Assembly (NCBI GenBank): GCA_001689405.1
Contig: LUJO01000042.1
Span: 1 to 64,000 of the forward strand
DNA length: 64,000 nucleotides
DNA from: Candidatus Homeothermus arabinoxylanisolvens
GTDB taxonomy: Bacteria > Bacteroidota > Bacteroidia > Bacteroidales > Muribaculaceae
Reading direction: 5' to 3'
A program made the translations under genes and the position numbers. This document shows positions 9,056-17,649 of this stretch, in pieces. Positions within the stretch are counted from its first letter, which is position 1. The number at the start of each line of letters is the position of its first letter. The notes below the pieces were generated by a model. The model made no database searches and was not told the DNA's origin. It worked only from the letters and a program-made list of their open reading frames with translations.

Positions 9056-10618
9056 TTAGAAATTTACTCCTACAGAGAATAGTACGTTGTTACGGTGATT
9101 GAATATGTCGCCCGATGCTTTTGTGTAGCCGAACGACGCGCGTGCGAAGAAATTCATCTTCTGCGTTCTGCTGAACTGCTGTGAATATTCGGCCGATGCC
9201 CCGAGACGGTAGTAGTCGGTTGTCAGGTAGGCTTCATCCATTTCGGTGAGGCCGGTCACGGTCGGATACTCGGGATTGGCTCCTCCGTATACATATTCGC
9301 CCGACAGATTGTTGTTGTATCCTCCGTTGAGGCTTACGAGCAGACGGCGGCGCAATTGATTGCCGAGTTTGGCGTTGTAGCGGGCCGTGAGGTGCATGTA
9401 CAGATTCTCGGAGTCCATCGATGACGCGGGCAGTATGTATTTGTCATCCTGCTTCACATAGTCTACTCCGGCATCCACGCGCCAAGCATACTCGGCGTCG
9501 CGGTTGCGCAGCAGCGAGTAGTCGGCCGACAGGCGGGTAGTCTTGTAGGTGGAGCGTACCGAATGGTATATGTCGACCCATCCCTGAAACGAGTCGGTGT
9601 TGTCGTATGTGCTCACATACTGTATGCCGTCCATATCGCGGAATTTGCCTTTCAGCGTCAGGAAGTTGCTCCAGTTTTTGCCGGTCAGGTGAGCGGTCAG
9701 GGCCGCTTCCCAGATGTGGTCGTTGACCGAGGCTTCCTTCTTGGGTACGTCGGGACTGCGGTCAAAGTTCTCCACACGGCGCGAGTAGTCGACGCTCGCG
9801 AGCAGGTTGATGCCTTGCGAGCGGTAGTTGTACTGCAGGCCGCCGCCGAGTTTCGTGCCGTGATAGTCGAGGCGCTCGCCGTCGCCTATCTGCTCCGAAG
9901 CCACTCCGAGACCATACAGTATGTAATAGGTCTGAGCTACGGTGACATTGATGTTCTCCATACGCGAGTCCTCTTTGAGCGAGCAGAACTGGAAGTTGGC
10001 GCCTATGCTGTTGCGGTCATCTATCTTGTAGACCACGCCGGGATTGATGTCGAGCTGGAAGTAGCGGGTGTCGACACGCGGGTCAAGCTGCTTGGCGGCA
10101 AGCGAGGCCTTGTATTTGCCTTCTACACCTATGGCGAGGCGGTCCCAATAAAACGGGGTGCCTACGCGGAATTTCATGTCGTAGTACTGGTTGCGCCATT
10201 CGCTCTGATGGGTGTCGGCCATGAAGAAGGGCATGCCGCGGTAGGGGTCGGTGATCGATGCGTTGAACGATGCGTCGTAGATGTTGCGCTGCTCGAAGTT
10301 GAACTCGCCCCATGCATAAGCGCTATTCAGGTTGAGGAAGCCCTCGCAGCCTACCAAGATGCTCTTCTCCTCGGCGCCCTGCTGCGGACGGTGGAAGTCG
10401 CCTTTCGTCATGTCGTAGCCTATGTTGACGAGCGAGTAGTTCTGCAGATTGTCGAGAGCCGCTCCGGCCGCGTTTGACGAGTGAAACCACAATTTCTGTT
10501 CTTTCAGCAGTTCAAGCGAGGCCGAGGTGTAGCCTTGTGCCGATACATGTGCCGAAGTCGCGCCTATCAGTATAGCGAGCGCGCCCGCTTTATATATGAA
10601 GTTACTCATTTTATTCAT
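9056..10618 (-). CDS. DUF6850 family outer-membrane beta-barrel protein
   Basis: The 520-aa protein has a signal peptide (first about 27 residues, ending HVSAQ). The rest alternates polar and aromatic strands and ends in Phe (VGVNF), the usual C-terminal signature of outer-membrane beta-barrels inserted by BamA. I recognise it as the Bacteroidetes family DUF6850, which commonly accompanies DUF4876 and a TonB-dependent receptor. It lies 18 bp after the DUF4876 gene and 25 bp before the proteases. A pore, or an assembly partner for the lipoprotein, is plausible but undemonstrated. Confidence 0.75.
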   Translation of the reverse strand: MNKMSNFIYKAGALAILIGATSAHVSAQGYTSASLELLKEQKLWFHSSNAAGAALDNLQNYSLVNIGYDMTKGDFHRPQQGAEEKSILVGCEGFLNLNSAYAWGEFNFEQRNIYDASFNASITDPYRGMPFFMADTHQSEWRNQYYDMKFRVGTPFYWDRLAIGVEGKYKASLAAKQLDPRVDTRYFQLDINPGVVYKIDDRNSIGANFQFCSLKEDSRMENINVTVAQTYYILYGLGVASEQIGDGERLDYHGTKLGGGLQYNYRSQGINLLASVDYSRRVENFDRSPDVPKKEASVNDHIWEAALTAHLTGKNWSNFLTLKGKFRDMDGIQYVSTYDNTDSFQGWVDIYHSVRSTYKTTRLSADYSLLRNRDAEYAWRVDAGVDYVKQDDKYILPASSMDSENLYMHLTARYNAKLGNQLRRRLLVSLNGGYNNNLSGEYVYGGANPEYPTVTGLTEMDEAYLTTDYYRLGASAEYSQQFSRTQKMNFFARASFGYTKASGDIFNHRNNVLFSVGVNF

Positions 10619-10636
10619 TGATTTAAACCAAGTTGT

Positions 10637-11899
10637 TTATTTTAGAGTATGATTCCATGCCGGCATCTTGGAGTGGCGGTGAAGCACCGGAGTTACGCCT
10701 ACTTCAAAGTCGTCGGTTGTGTTGTTGCTGTCCTGATACAGGATGGCGCCGTTGGCTCCGTGGCCGTCACCTTCGAGTTTGCGGGTTATGCCCTTGTTGA
10801 GGTAGGCTCCGCCCATGGTGGCAAACCCTGCGTCAAGTATGGCGGGGATGTTTTTGGCGTCGACATACGATGCGTTGCGTATGCACTCTACGGCATCGAC
10901 CACGTAGGTTACAGGCACTTTTGCCGCTATGCCGGCCCATTCGTTGGCCGCGTTCTTGGCCTGAAGCGACAGGTTGTTGACCGGATCCCATACTTCGTCG
11001 TCGGGAATACGGAATATGACATAGCCAGTACCGAATACCGAGGTCAGGTACTGCATGCCTGTCATCGTGGAGTTGCCGTCGTAGAATACGTGGATCATGT
11101 CTTCGGCCGGCTGGTCGGGATAGTTGACGTTGTTCATGTTGAACTCAAACTCGGCTGCCGAGCAGTCTACCGGTGAAGTGGGGTTGTAGATCTCCAGCTT
11201 GTGGTTGGCGGCAAACTGGGCTATGACACATGATTCGCCCGGCTGCAGCGGGTAGTCGGTGCCGTTGCCGGGCACTTTCCATACACGCTCTACATAGATG
11301 TACTTGTCGCCGTCCTCGCTCGGCCATACGGGACGTACCTTGTCGAAGTCGATAGTCTCGAGGTGGGCGAAGTGGAGTCCGTCAAGATACTGCACCTCGG
11401 TGGTGTTGTTGGCTATTTCGTAGAACTGGTCGCGGAAGTATGAGAATGCGTTGACCGGCTTGGAGCCGCAGTAATATATTTCGGAAAACACGAGGCTGCC
11501 CTTTACCGAGCCTTTCATGTCGACGGTGAGGGGCGCGCTTTCTATAAGTGACTTGTTGACCATGTTGCCGGCCACGATAAACTCCTGTCCGTCGGCATCA
11601 TATCCTACACCCGAAATAAGTATGGTGTATATGCCGGGCACTATGTTTTCTATCGTCGTTGAGGCTCCGGTGAATGATTTTTCGTAATGAAGTCCTTCAA
11701 TATAGTTGTCCATCTTGACGGTCATGTCGCCGAATGTTATGTCGCCGTCAGCACGGCCTCCGGTCTCTATAAGTGAGTTGAGGTCGAGGTCTATGGTCAG
11801 TCCGGCTACAGTGGGGGCGTCTGATGCCTCGTTGAACTGCCCGCAGGCAGCAAGCGTCAATGTCAGAAATGCTGATGTTATATAGTTTATAATCTTCAT
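10637..11899 (-). CDS. DUF4876 family lipoprotein
   Basis: The 420-aa product begins with a lipoprotein signal peptide with lipobox LAAC (C19). It is therefore lipid-anchored, probably in the outer membrane. No clear surface-export signal follows the cysteine, so the side of the membrane is uncertain. Residues about 30-130 look like a beta-sandwich (TISGVGYDADGQE-type strands, position about 95-108). The rest matches DUF4876. By gene order (directly after the TonB-dependent receptor) it occupies the place a SusD-like or other ligand-binding lipoprotein would have. Binding is inferred from context only. Confidence 0.75.
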   Translation of the reverse strand: MKIINYITSAFLTLTLAACGQFNEASDAPTVAGLTIDLDLNSLIETGGRADGDITFGDMTVKMDNYIEGLHYEKSFTGASTTIENIVPGIYTILISGVGYDADGQEFIVAGNMVNKSLIESAPLTVDMKGSVKGSLVFSEIYYCGSKPVNAFSYFRDQFYEIANNTTEVQYLDGLHFAHLETIDFDKVRPVWPSEDGDKYIYVERVWKVPGNGTDYPLQPGESCVIAQFAANHKLEIYNPTSPVDCSAAEFEFNMNNVNYPDQPAEDMIHVFYDGNSTMTGMQYLTSVFGTGYVIFRIPDDEVWDPVNNLSLQAKNAANEWAGIAAKVPVTYVVDAVECIRNASYVDAKNIPAILDAGFATMGGAYLNKGITRKLEGDGHGANGAILYQDSNNTTDDFEVGVTPVLHRHSKMPAWNHTLK

Positions 11900-11912
11900 G
11901 ATTCAATATGTG

Positions 11913-14735
11913 TTAAAGAGTCAGTGCAAGTTCTATACCGAAATAGAAGCGGTTGTTGAGCAGGGTGAATGAGCCGGGATAACGCTTCGATTCACGTCGC
12001 GGATAGCTGCGGAACATGTTGTTGGCGAAAAACGACACGCGCATCATGTCGCCGATTTCCTTAGTCACGTTGATGTTGAAGCAGAAGTAGGGGCTGTAAC
12101 TCTCTTTTACTTCGAGAGGATGTGCCACATTGGTCTTAAGCAGATGGTTGAGACCGGCATCCTTTACATCCTGAACGGTGTTGAATTGTCCCTCTTCAAA
12201 GAATACGGGCTTGGCGTCATTCAGCGGTATGTATCCGATAGGAATTGTGTCGTTGCCGTATTTACCCCAGTCGGAGTCTTTCCATACGGTCTGGGCGGTA
12301 AGAGTCACGACAAAACCGATGCTTGGAAGGTTGTGGGTAATGCGCAGCGCTGTTGACAGGCGGTCGCTGTAAGAGTGGAGCGTGCCCGGTGCATAGATGG
12401 CTACATCGGTGCGCTTGTCAGCTGTTTTATCATTATTGGGTTCATAGAATGTATAGGAGCTGTTGTTGCTCTTATTGTGTATGTATAAACCGTTAAGCGA
12501 TATGCTGGTATTGATTTTTTCGATACGGCCGAAGTTGAAGTCAAATTCTATACCTTTGGAAGTATAGTTTATGCAGTTGTCAGGCGTGTACCACGAAGAC
12601 AGGACTGAATTGCTCGATTTGAGTTCGAGTTTGCCGTCGGCGTTACGCTCGTATTCGTTCCATACAAACGGCATGAATGTATCGAATGTCTTGTTGAGCG
12701 AGTAGCCGTTTTTAAGCTGCTCACGGAAGGCGGTTACGGAGAATGTCATCTGGCCGAATTTCATGTCGATGCCGGCTTCCGCTTTTCTGTTGGTGGCTAT
12801 CTTCAGATTTTTGTTTGAAGAGTCATATACTTTGGTCGTGGTGATGATTGTTTTCTGGTCATCCGGAACTTTTGAACTTGTGGATTCATCGATATTCTTA
12901 TATTCGAAGTAGGCCTGTTCGGGATGCAGATAGAGCATGGTGGGCATCTTTGCCGTTACGCCGTAGCCTCCGCGTATCCACACTTTGGAGGGGATAAGCT
13001 CGAATGAACCGTTGAAACGGGGCGATACCGTGCCGCCTACCTCCGATGCGTGGTCGTAACGCACACCGGCCTGAAGGCGCAGCTCGCGCAGACCGAGCTG
13101 CCATGTGAAGTTTTCTTCGGCAAATACACCGACTTGATTTATAAACGGTATGTCGCTGTAGTCGCGCGGACGATAAGATCCGTTGGCGGAAGTCACTTCA
13201 CGTTGTGGCGGAGTCAGAGGGTCCCAAGTCTTGCCGTGGCCTACATTGCCGTCGGTACGGAAGTCGGCGCCGAAAAGTATGCGGTTGTTGATCATGCCTG
13301 TCTGCTTGAACAGTGTACCGACGACTTTCGCAAATACATTTACTTCACGTGAGTCTATATCGTAGCGCGAGAAATAATTGGCCGGCATGATGTAAGCGTA
13401 GTTATTGCGGTCGGCTTCCGTGAAGTTGGTTATCTTGTTGCCCTCGGCATCAAATATGTCCTGACCGGCAAAATTGGACAGGATTGTTCCGTCGGTTACT
13501 GTTGTTGAGTACGGCGTATTGTTTGATACGGCCATTTCCTGATAGAACGACTTCTTTGAGGCATAGGTGCCTGACACTACATAGCGCAGTGACTTAAGCC
13601 AGCCTTTGTTGATGTTCCACGTGCCGTTGGTGTTGAGGTTGAAGTTGTACTCCTCGCCTCGCGATGCACGTTTGTTGTCTACGTCGTCAGGATTGAGGTC
13701 GCGGGAGTCCTTTCCGTAGTAGAAATTAAACGATGTGTTGCTGTTGAAGTTGCGCCACAATTCCTTGGAGTACATTACTCTGGCCGAAAGACGCTGATAC
13801 GTTCTGTATGACTCTACGGGATTGTTGGTGTTGTGGGCATAGTCGGCGTTTACGTTGAGCGCTCCGCGGTTTTGACCGAGAATGAAGCCTGTGCCTATCG
13901 AACCCATGTACACTTTCGGATTGGCTTTGGCCGTGATGCGCAGCGGTTCGCGTCCGGCCTTCGAGTTGATTATCACCGCGCCGGAAGTAAGGTCGCCGTG
14001 CTCTACCGAGGGTATGCCTCGTATTACTTCGATAGACTCGATGTTGTCGGTCGATACCGTACGCATGTCAATACCGGTAGCTGCCGAGGCTCCACCGCCT
14101 ACAGCCGTAGTCTTTCCTACTATTGTCGGGTTTATTGTCGACAGGTTGGCATTGTTGGATATGGGCGCTCCGTCGCGTATAATGGCGGTACCGAGCGAGT
14201 TCATCGAACCTGAACCTCGTATAGTGGCGGTCTTGGCCGCGCTAAGGTTGGGCTCGGTGGTAAGACCGCCCGGCAGCAGCGACATTACGTCGCTCAGGCT
14301 CGTGGCCTGCATGTGGTCCATGGCTGTGCGGCCTATGATCGACGATGTCGACTGGCCCGCCTGCGATGCCTGTGCCGTCACGGTCACCTCCTTGATGCGG
14401 AAGTTCTCGTTTTCGAGCGTGAAGTTAAGAACCGTGTTGGCGGTAATGTTGACTGTCTGCTCTACGGGAAGTTTGCCTACGTAGGTTATAGTAAGGCGGG
14501 TCTTGCCTTTGGGCACACCGCTTAGCTCATAGTAACCGCCTATGCGCGATGCGGTGGACATGCCGTAGTCGGGCAGTGCTATTACTGCATACTCTAAGGG
14601 TATGGAGTCGGAATTCTCTCTTTCGAAGATTGTTCCCGACAGCTTGACCGTGTTGTGGTGGGCGTGCTGATGTTGCGCTGTCACTGTCAACACGGAAAAA
14701 GCAATTACAATTAGTAATGAAAACAGCTTTTTCAT
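11913..14735 (-). CDS. TonB-dependent outer-membrane receptor with CarboxypepD_reg-like N-terminal domain
   Basis: A 940-aa outer-membrane active transporter. A signal peptide (about 1-21) is followed by a His-rich mature N-terminus (HQHAHH), then a carboxypeptidase-regulatory-like beta-sandwich (about 30-110, YAVIALPDYGMSTAS). The plug follows (about 115-260; SIIGRTAMDHMQ, IRGSGSMNSLG, VEHGDLTSGAV), then the 22-strand barrel. It needs ExbB/ExbD/TonB for energy; such a set lies at 43.5-46.7 kb in this window. It heads a five-gene unit with a DUF4876 lipoprotein, a DUF6850 barrel and two C25-like proteases. The histidines at the new N-terminus hint at a metal or metal complex as ligand. No good sigma-ABfr promoter could be found upstream. 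Confidence 0.88.
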   Translation of the reverse strand: MKKLFSLLIVIAFSVLTVTAQHQHAHHNTVKLSGTIFERENSDSIPLEYAVIALPDYGMSTASRIGGYYELSGVPKGKTRLTITYVGKLPVEQTVNITANTVLNFTLENENFRIKEVTVTAQASQAGQSTSSIIGRTAMDHMQATSLSDVMSLLPGGLTTEPNLSAAKTATIRGSGSMNSLGTAIIRDGAPISNNANLSTINPTIVGKTTAVGGGASAATGIDMRTVSTDNIESIEVIRGIPSVEHGDLTSGAVIINSKAGREPLRITAKANPKVYMGSIGTGFILGQNRGALNVNADYAHNTNNPVESYRTYQRLSARVMYSKELWRNFNSNTSFNFYYGKDSRDLNPDDVDNKRASRGEEYNFNLNTNGTWNINKGWLKSLRYVVSGTYASKKSFYQEMAVSNNTPYSTTVTDGTILSNFAGQDIFDAEGNKITNFTEADRNNYAYIMPANYFSRYDIDSREVNVFAKVVGTLFKQTGMINNRILFGADFRTDGNVGHGKTWDPLTPPQREVTSANGSYRPRDYSDIPFINQVGVFAEENFTWQLGLRELRLQAGVRYDHASEVGGTVSPRFNGSFELIPSKVWIRGGYGVTAKMPTMLYLHPEQAYFEYKNIDESTSSKVPDDQKTIITTTKVYDSSNKNLKIATNRKAEAGIDMKFGQMTFSVTAFREQLKNGYSLNKTFDTFMPFVWNEYERNADGKLELKSSNSVLSSWYTPDNCINYTSKGIEFDFNFGRIEKINTSISLNGLYIHNKSNNSSYTFYEPNNDKTADKRTDVAIYAPGTLHSYSDRLSTALRITHNLPSIGFVVTLTAQTVWKDSDWGKYGNDTIPIGYIPLNDAKPVFFEEGQFNTVQDVKDAGLNHLLKTNVAHPLEVKESYSPYFCFNINVTKEIGDMMRVSFFANNMFRSYPRRESKRYPGSFTLLNNRFYFGIELALTL

Positions 14736-15118
14736 ACGTTAATGAAATGTGAATGGTTGATAAATCTTTTTTGCAATTTGTCGTGGTTTGGCGACTTTTG
14801 CTAACAAAATATTAGGTATTCTGACGTAAAGATATATCATTTGCATTAATAATAATTAACTTACCCCCCCTAATTTATACTTTTTTAACATTAAAAGGCG
14901 CAATTAACTTAACACATATACCTTATGTCCGATATACTGTATTATTTGTCATTAATTTGTCACCGAATAGCGATATGCAAAATTAGAAACTAACCGCAGC
15001 GGCGACAATCGCATCGATTGGGTAAAAAGTGTGTTTAAACAGCGATTTTTTTAATAGGTATTAGGTATTTCCACGGCATATGGCCATCCGGATATGCGGG
15101 CGCCGTACTACCGGCGCC
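14736..15118. other. Intergenic region upstream of the receptor operon
   Basis: This is a 383-bp AT-rich gap between the divergently read ends of the receptor operon and ruvC; both genes are on the minus strand. It must hold the receptor promoter, but no exact TAnnTTTG box is seen. A symmetric AT stretch around 14847-14860 (ATTAATAATAATTAA) could be a regulator site such as a Fur-type box; this is a weak guess. The sequence TTAGGTATT occurs at 14812-14820 and twice near 15057-15070. The last 50 bp are a REP-like element described separately. Confidence 0.4.
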
Positions 15119-15119
15119 C
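15081..15119 (-). repeat. REP-like hairpin element, copy A (also ruvC terminator candidate)
   Basis: The element begins GGCCAT at 15082, runs through CGGATATGCG and ends in a perfect 7-bp stem: GGCGCCG at 15099-15105, a 6-nt loop, CGGCGCC at 15112-15118. The 30 bases 15089-15118 recur with one change at 31841-31870, where the change keeps pairing as a G-T wobble. It abuts the ruvC stop codon (15119-15121). A run of T on the minus strand is lacking, so termination is possible but not proven. Confidence 0.75.
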
Positions 15120-15703
15120 TACTTTACCCGGTCGGGATTTTTTGCGATAAATTCTTTCCATGAACGGGGCCCTTTGGCTATGTCGGGCTTGGCCGACTCG
15201 TAGAAGTGACATAATGCGGCACCGAGGGCGTCGGTGGCATCAAGTTCCGGCAACAGGTTTTCGCGGGGTATGTCGAGTATGCGGCGCAGCATCTCCTGCA
15301 CCTGCTCCTTGGCGGCTCCTCCGTTGCCTGTTATTGCCATCTTTATCTTGCGGGGTTCGTATTCGGTTATCGATATGTCACGGCTTATGGCGGCGGCCAT
15401 GGCCACCCCTTGCGCGCGTCCGAGTTTGAGCATCGACTGCAAGTTCTTGCCGAAGAAGGGGGCTTCGATAGCCATCTCATCGGGAAGATATTGCTCCAGT
15501 ATGCCTGTGACCCGCTTGAATATATGGCCCAGCCGCAGGTAGTGCGACTCGAATTTGTTCAGTTTTATTACTCCCATGGCTATCATGGCCGGCTTGCCGC
15601 GCTTCACTCCGAGCACGCCGTAGCCCATGACATTGGTGCCGGGATCGATGCCGATTATTATTCGTTCCCAGTCACGCAGCGCTTCGTTGCGCGAGGTGCT
15701 CAC
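15119..15703 (-). CDS. ruvC: Crossover junction endodeoxyribonuclease RuvC
   Basis: This 194-aa Holliday-junction resolvase works with RuvAB by symmetric nicking of four-way junctions. The four acidic active-site residues are visible: D20 in GIDPG, E80 in AIEAPFF, and D155 with D158 in ELDATDAL. The spacing matches E. coli D7/E66/D138/D141. The frame is open further upstream to 15793. I choose the GTG at 15703 because it overlaps the DUF4286 stop codon as GTGA, and the residues before it do not resemble RuvC. It is the last gene of a four-gene unit starting at 17367, and a REP-like hairpin abuts its stop codon. Confidence 0.93.
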   Translation of the reverse strand: MSTSRNEALRDWERIIIGIDPGTNVMGYGVLGVKRGKPAMIAMGVIKLNKFESHYLRLGHIFKRVTGILEQYLPDEMAIEAPFFGKNLQSMLKLGRAQGVAMAAAISRDISITEYEPRKIKMAITGNGGAAKEQVQEMLRRILDIPRENLLPELDATDALGAALCHFYESAKPDIAKGPRSWKEFIAKNPDRVK

Positions 15704-16002
15704 GGGGCCACCTCCTCCATGACTGTGGTGAAGTACATGACTTTGTCGGCCCACATGGAGGCCATCTCGGCCAGCTTGACGGGTTGCTGACATTCAAGCC
15801 ATTGTTCGGTAGCCTGTACTGAAGCACTTCGAAGCTGTACGGCATAGCCCGTCCCTCCCTCCATGTCGGCGAGTATGCGCATGAAAAGAGGGGCGGATAG
15901 TCCGCAGTCGTCAGTGGCGTAGGGTATGTATGTGTCCAGTACCCACTTCTTGAAGCCGGCTTCAGCTTCAGGGGCCACATGAAAGGTAGTGTTTATAATC
16001 AT
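15700..16002 (-). CDS. DUF4286 family protein
   Basis: The 100-aa soluble protein belongs to DUF4286, a small alpha/beta family often found next to ruvC in Bacteroidetes. The start ATG overlaps the stop of the GYF_2/CD225 gene by 4 bp (ATGA), and its own stop overlaps the ruvC GTG start, so translation is probably coupled across all three. The size and alternating strand-helix pattern suggest a ferredoxin-like dimeric barrel. No catalytic residue can be pointed out and no function is known to me. Confidence 0.85.
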   Translation of the reverse strand: MIINTTFHVAPEAEAGFKKWVLDTYIPYATDDCGLSAPLFMRILADMEGGTGYAVQLRSASVQATEQWLECQQPVKLAEMASMWADKVMYFTTVMEEVAP

Positions 16003-16550
16003 TCCAGATTACCCAGTACGCCGGCGAAAACTATCAGTATTATGTAAAGTACGCTGACAACGAAGCCTGTTATCGCTCCTATTATGGTCCAGCGCTTGGC
16101 GTTGGCCGACGATTTTTCAGCCTCTTCATAACGTCCGGCGCTCCACTGGCTGTTGACATTGGCGGCATTTACGATGCCGACTATGCCGAAGGGCAGACAG
16201 CACAGAAGGGTGACGAGAATCGACTCTACAAGCCAGCTCTTGGGGGGAGCCACATAGCTCTGCTGCTGGTTGGGCTGCTGCTGATAGGGCTGCTGATACG
16301 GAGGGGGAGGGCATCCCGGAACCGTATTCTCGTTAGGCAGCTGAGGTATGGCGGTCTCGCGGTAAGCCTCGGCGGAGGCCACGGAGGGTGCCGCAAGTGC
16401 CTCTTTTATCTCATCCACGCTGTCGGCGCGAACCCAAGTTTCGTATCCCTCGGCCCATACGAGATCGGAGCCTTTAAGACCGCGGGCCACGAGCTGGCTT
16501 ACCTCAAACGGGCCAACCGGCTTTTCGTTTTCTGCTACGTAAAATTTCAT
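15999..16550 (-). CDS. GYF_2 and CD225/dispanin domain membrane protein
   Basis: The 183-aa protein has an N-terminal GYF_2 (DUF4339) domain, about residues 1-50, with the pattern FYVAENEKPVGPFE and a later VWAEGYETWVRA. A Pro/Gln-rich linker (about 80-100) follows. Then comes a CD225/dispanin membrane module with two helices (about 108-132 and 153-178) and the typical CCLPFGIVGIVNA segment. GYF_2 domains bind proline-rich peptides, here possibly the protein's own linker. Such proteins are common in bacteria but unassigned. It overlaps DUF4286 by 4 bp and follows the glycosyltransferase by 31 bp. Confidence 0.85.
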   Translation of the reverse strand: MKFYVAENEKPVGPFEVSQLVARGLKGSDLVWAEGYETWVRADSVDEIKEALAAPSVASAEAYRETAIPQLPNENTVPGCPPPPYQQPYQQQPNQQQSYVAPPKSWLVESILVTLLCCLPFGIVGIVNAANVNSQWSAGRYEEAEKSSANAKRWTIIGAITGFVVSVLYIILIVFAGVLGNLE

Positions 16551-16581
16551 AATGTAAGGTATTGTTTAATTTGTATAAATG

Positions 16582-17367
16582 TCATTTAACTGATGTCTGC
16601 CGGTCGAGCCGGTCAAGTGCGGAGCGCTCCTTGCGGCGCTGTCTGATGAAGCGGGGAATGAAGGCTAAATGCCGCGCTATGGTAGGCACCCAGCCGTAGT
16701 AGTAGCCCATGATGCGCATGCGCTCCAGCAGCGAGGCGCGGCGGTTGGCCGTGGTGGTGCCCTCGTTGAGGTAGTCGATAATGGTGGCGGGTATGTATAC
16801 GTTGCGGCGTGAACGCTGCAAGCATCTGATGCACCATTCGTAGTCGGCCGAATACCGGTACTTCAAGTCGTAATGCTGTGCCAGCTTGCGGTTTACGATG
16901 AATGCCTGATGACACACTACCATGCCCTCGGCAAAACTTTTGAGCGTAAGCCGGTCGGGTGCGGTGAGGTGGCGCGGGGCTATATAGCGCCGTTCGCTGT
17001 CCACAAGGTCGGTCTGGCCGTATACTATGCCGGGAAAGTCGTTGTCCATCACGGCACTCGCTATCTTGTCGAGAGTGTCGGCGGAGTGAAAGGTGTCGCC
17101 CGCGTTAAGAAATATCAGATACTCGCCGGTGGCAATGTCGATGGCCTTGTTCATGGCGTCATAAATGCCGGTGTCCTTGCTTGAGAATATCTTGGCCTGC
17201 GGTATTCCGGCATCGATGGCAAGTTTCAGTGTCCTGTCTTTTGACACCCCGTCCATAACAATGTACTCATACAGGTCAAACGTCTGCTCCCGTACGCTTG
17301 CGAGCGTCGGGGGCAATGTCGACTCGGCATTGTACGTGACGGTTATTATGGAAAACAACGGAGACAT
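16582..17367 (-). CDS. Family 2 glycosyltransferase
   Basis: This is a 261-aa GT2 (GT-A fold) enzyme that transfers a sugar from a nucleotide donor, typically in envelope polysaccharide or lipid glycosylation. The N-terminal strand FSIITVTYNAE is visible, as are the nucleotide-site Asp in VMDGVSKD and the metal-binding LNAGD. The C-terminal Arg-rich tail (about 230-261) may lie at the membrane. It leads the unit ending in ruvC. A textbook promoter precedes it (see the entry at 17397-17428). Donor and acceptor cannot be told from the sequence. Confidence 0.88.
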   Translation of the reverse strand: MSPLFSIITVTYNAESTLPPTLASVREQTFDLYEYIVMDGVSKDRTLKLAIDAGIPQAKIFSSKDTGIYDAMNKAIDIATGEYLIFLNAGDTFHSADTLDKIASAVMDNDFPGIVYGQTDLVDSERRYIAPRHLTAPDRLTLKSFAEGMVVCHQAFIVNRKLAQHYDLKYRYSADYEWCIRCLQRSRRNVYIPATIIDYLNEGTTTANRRASLLERMRIMGYYYGWVPTIARHLAFIPRFIRQRRKERSALDRLDRQTSVK

Positions 17368-17396
17368 TACAGCTTAAGCGATAGATGTTCTTAATG

Positions 17397-17428
17397 CAAA
17401 TATACATACAATTCAAATAAAACCCAAA
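17397..17428 (-). promoter_or_regulatory. sigma-ABfr promoter of the glycosyltransferase unit
   Basis: Read on the minus strand: TTTG (17428-17425), exactly 20 nt, then TATATTTG (17404-17397). This is the full Bacteroidetes vegetative promoter pattern, 30 nt before the start codon of the glycosyltransferase gene. Confidence 0.8.
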
Positions 17429-17482
17429 GACTGTGCAAAATTTAGCGAAATATTTTACACATATAAATTAATGCCGGTTGAA

Positions 17483-17514
17483 TTTGGATAAATAGTAATG
17501 CTTGCATATATTTG
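17483..17514 (+). promoter_or_regulatory. sigma-ABfr promoter of cas9
   Basis: TTTG at 17483-17486, a 20-nt spacer, and TATATTTG at 17507-17514 match the Bacteroidetes consensus exactly. Transcription should begin near 17520 and give a leader of about 130 nt before cas9. That leader is the exact complement of the tracrRNA described next. Confidence 0.75.
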
Positions 17515-17524
17515 CAAAAACCAT

Positions 17525-17603
17525 AAAAAGAAAGAGGGCTTGAGGCCCCCGTTCCAGATGTTTTCACAACGGAATACTCCTTATTGTGATTTGCTTACTT
17601 TTA
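17525..17603 (-). ncRNA. tracrRNA of the type II-C CRISPR system
   Basis: On the minus strand a perfect promoter (17640-17609) is followed by an anti-repeat. The anti-repeat is the complement of 17584-17597, TTGTGATTTGCTTA, which matches the 5' end of known Bacteroidetes II-C repeats. Next comes a nexus hairpin GGAGTATTCC (17580-17571), enclosed by CACAA and TTGTG. The final hairpin is GGGC-CTCAA-GCCC (17548-17536), followed by TTTCTTTTT. The layout anti-repeat, AATAAGG nexus, terminator is what II-C tracrRNAs show (compare Neisseria). The length would be about 75-80 nt. The ends are estimates. Confidence 0.8.
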
Positions 17604-17608
17604 TGGTG

Positions 17609-17640
17609 CAAATATAGACGTAAATATACAAACTTGCAAA
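17609..17640 (-). promoter_or_regulatory. sigma-ABfr promoter of the tracrRNA
   Basis: On the minus strand: TTTG (17640-17637), a 20-nt spacer, then TATATTTG (17616-17609), a perfect consensus. It faces the cas9 promoter at 17483-17514, so the two transcripts overlap over essentially the whole tracrRNA. Confidence 0.8.
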
Positions 17641-17649
17641 TTTTTTCAT

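Noticed and set aside
9563..10477. 304-codon plus-strand frame opposite the DUF6850 gene
   Set aside because: It mirrors the codon pattern of the real gene on the other strand, has no recognisable domain or promoter, and the minus-strand product has a signal peptide and barrel ending.
14847..14862. Fur-type operator before the receptor operon
   Set aside because: The AT-rich symmetry is weak and could arise by chance in this AT-rich gap. It is kept only as a remark, not as a feature.
15704..15793. Upstream extension of ruvC by 30 codons
   Set aside because: The residues do not resemble RuvC and would overlap DUF4286 deeply. The GTG at 15703 gives a 4-bp overlap and a normal N-terminus.
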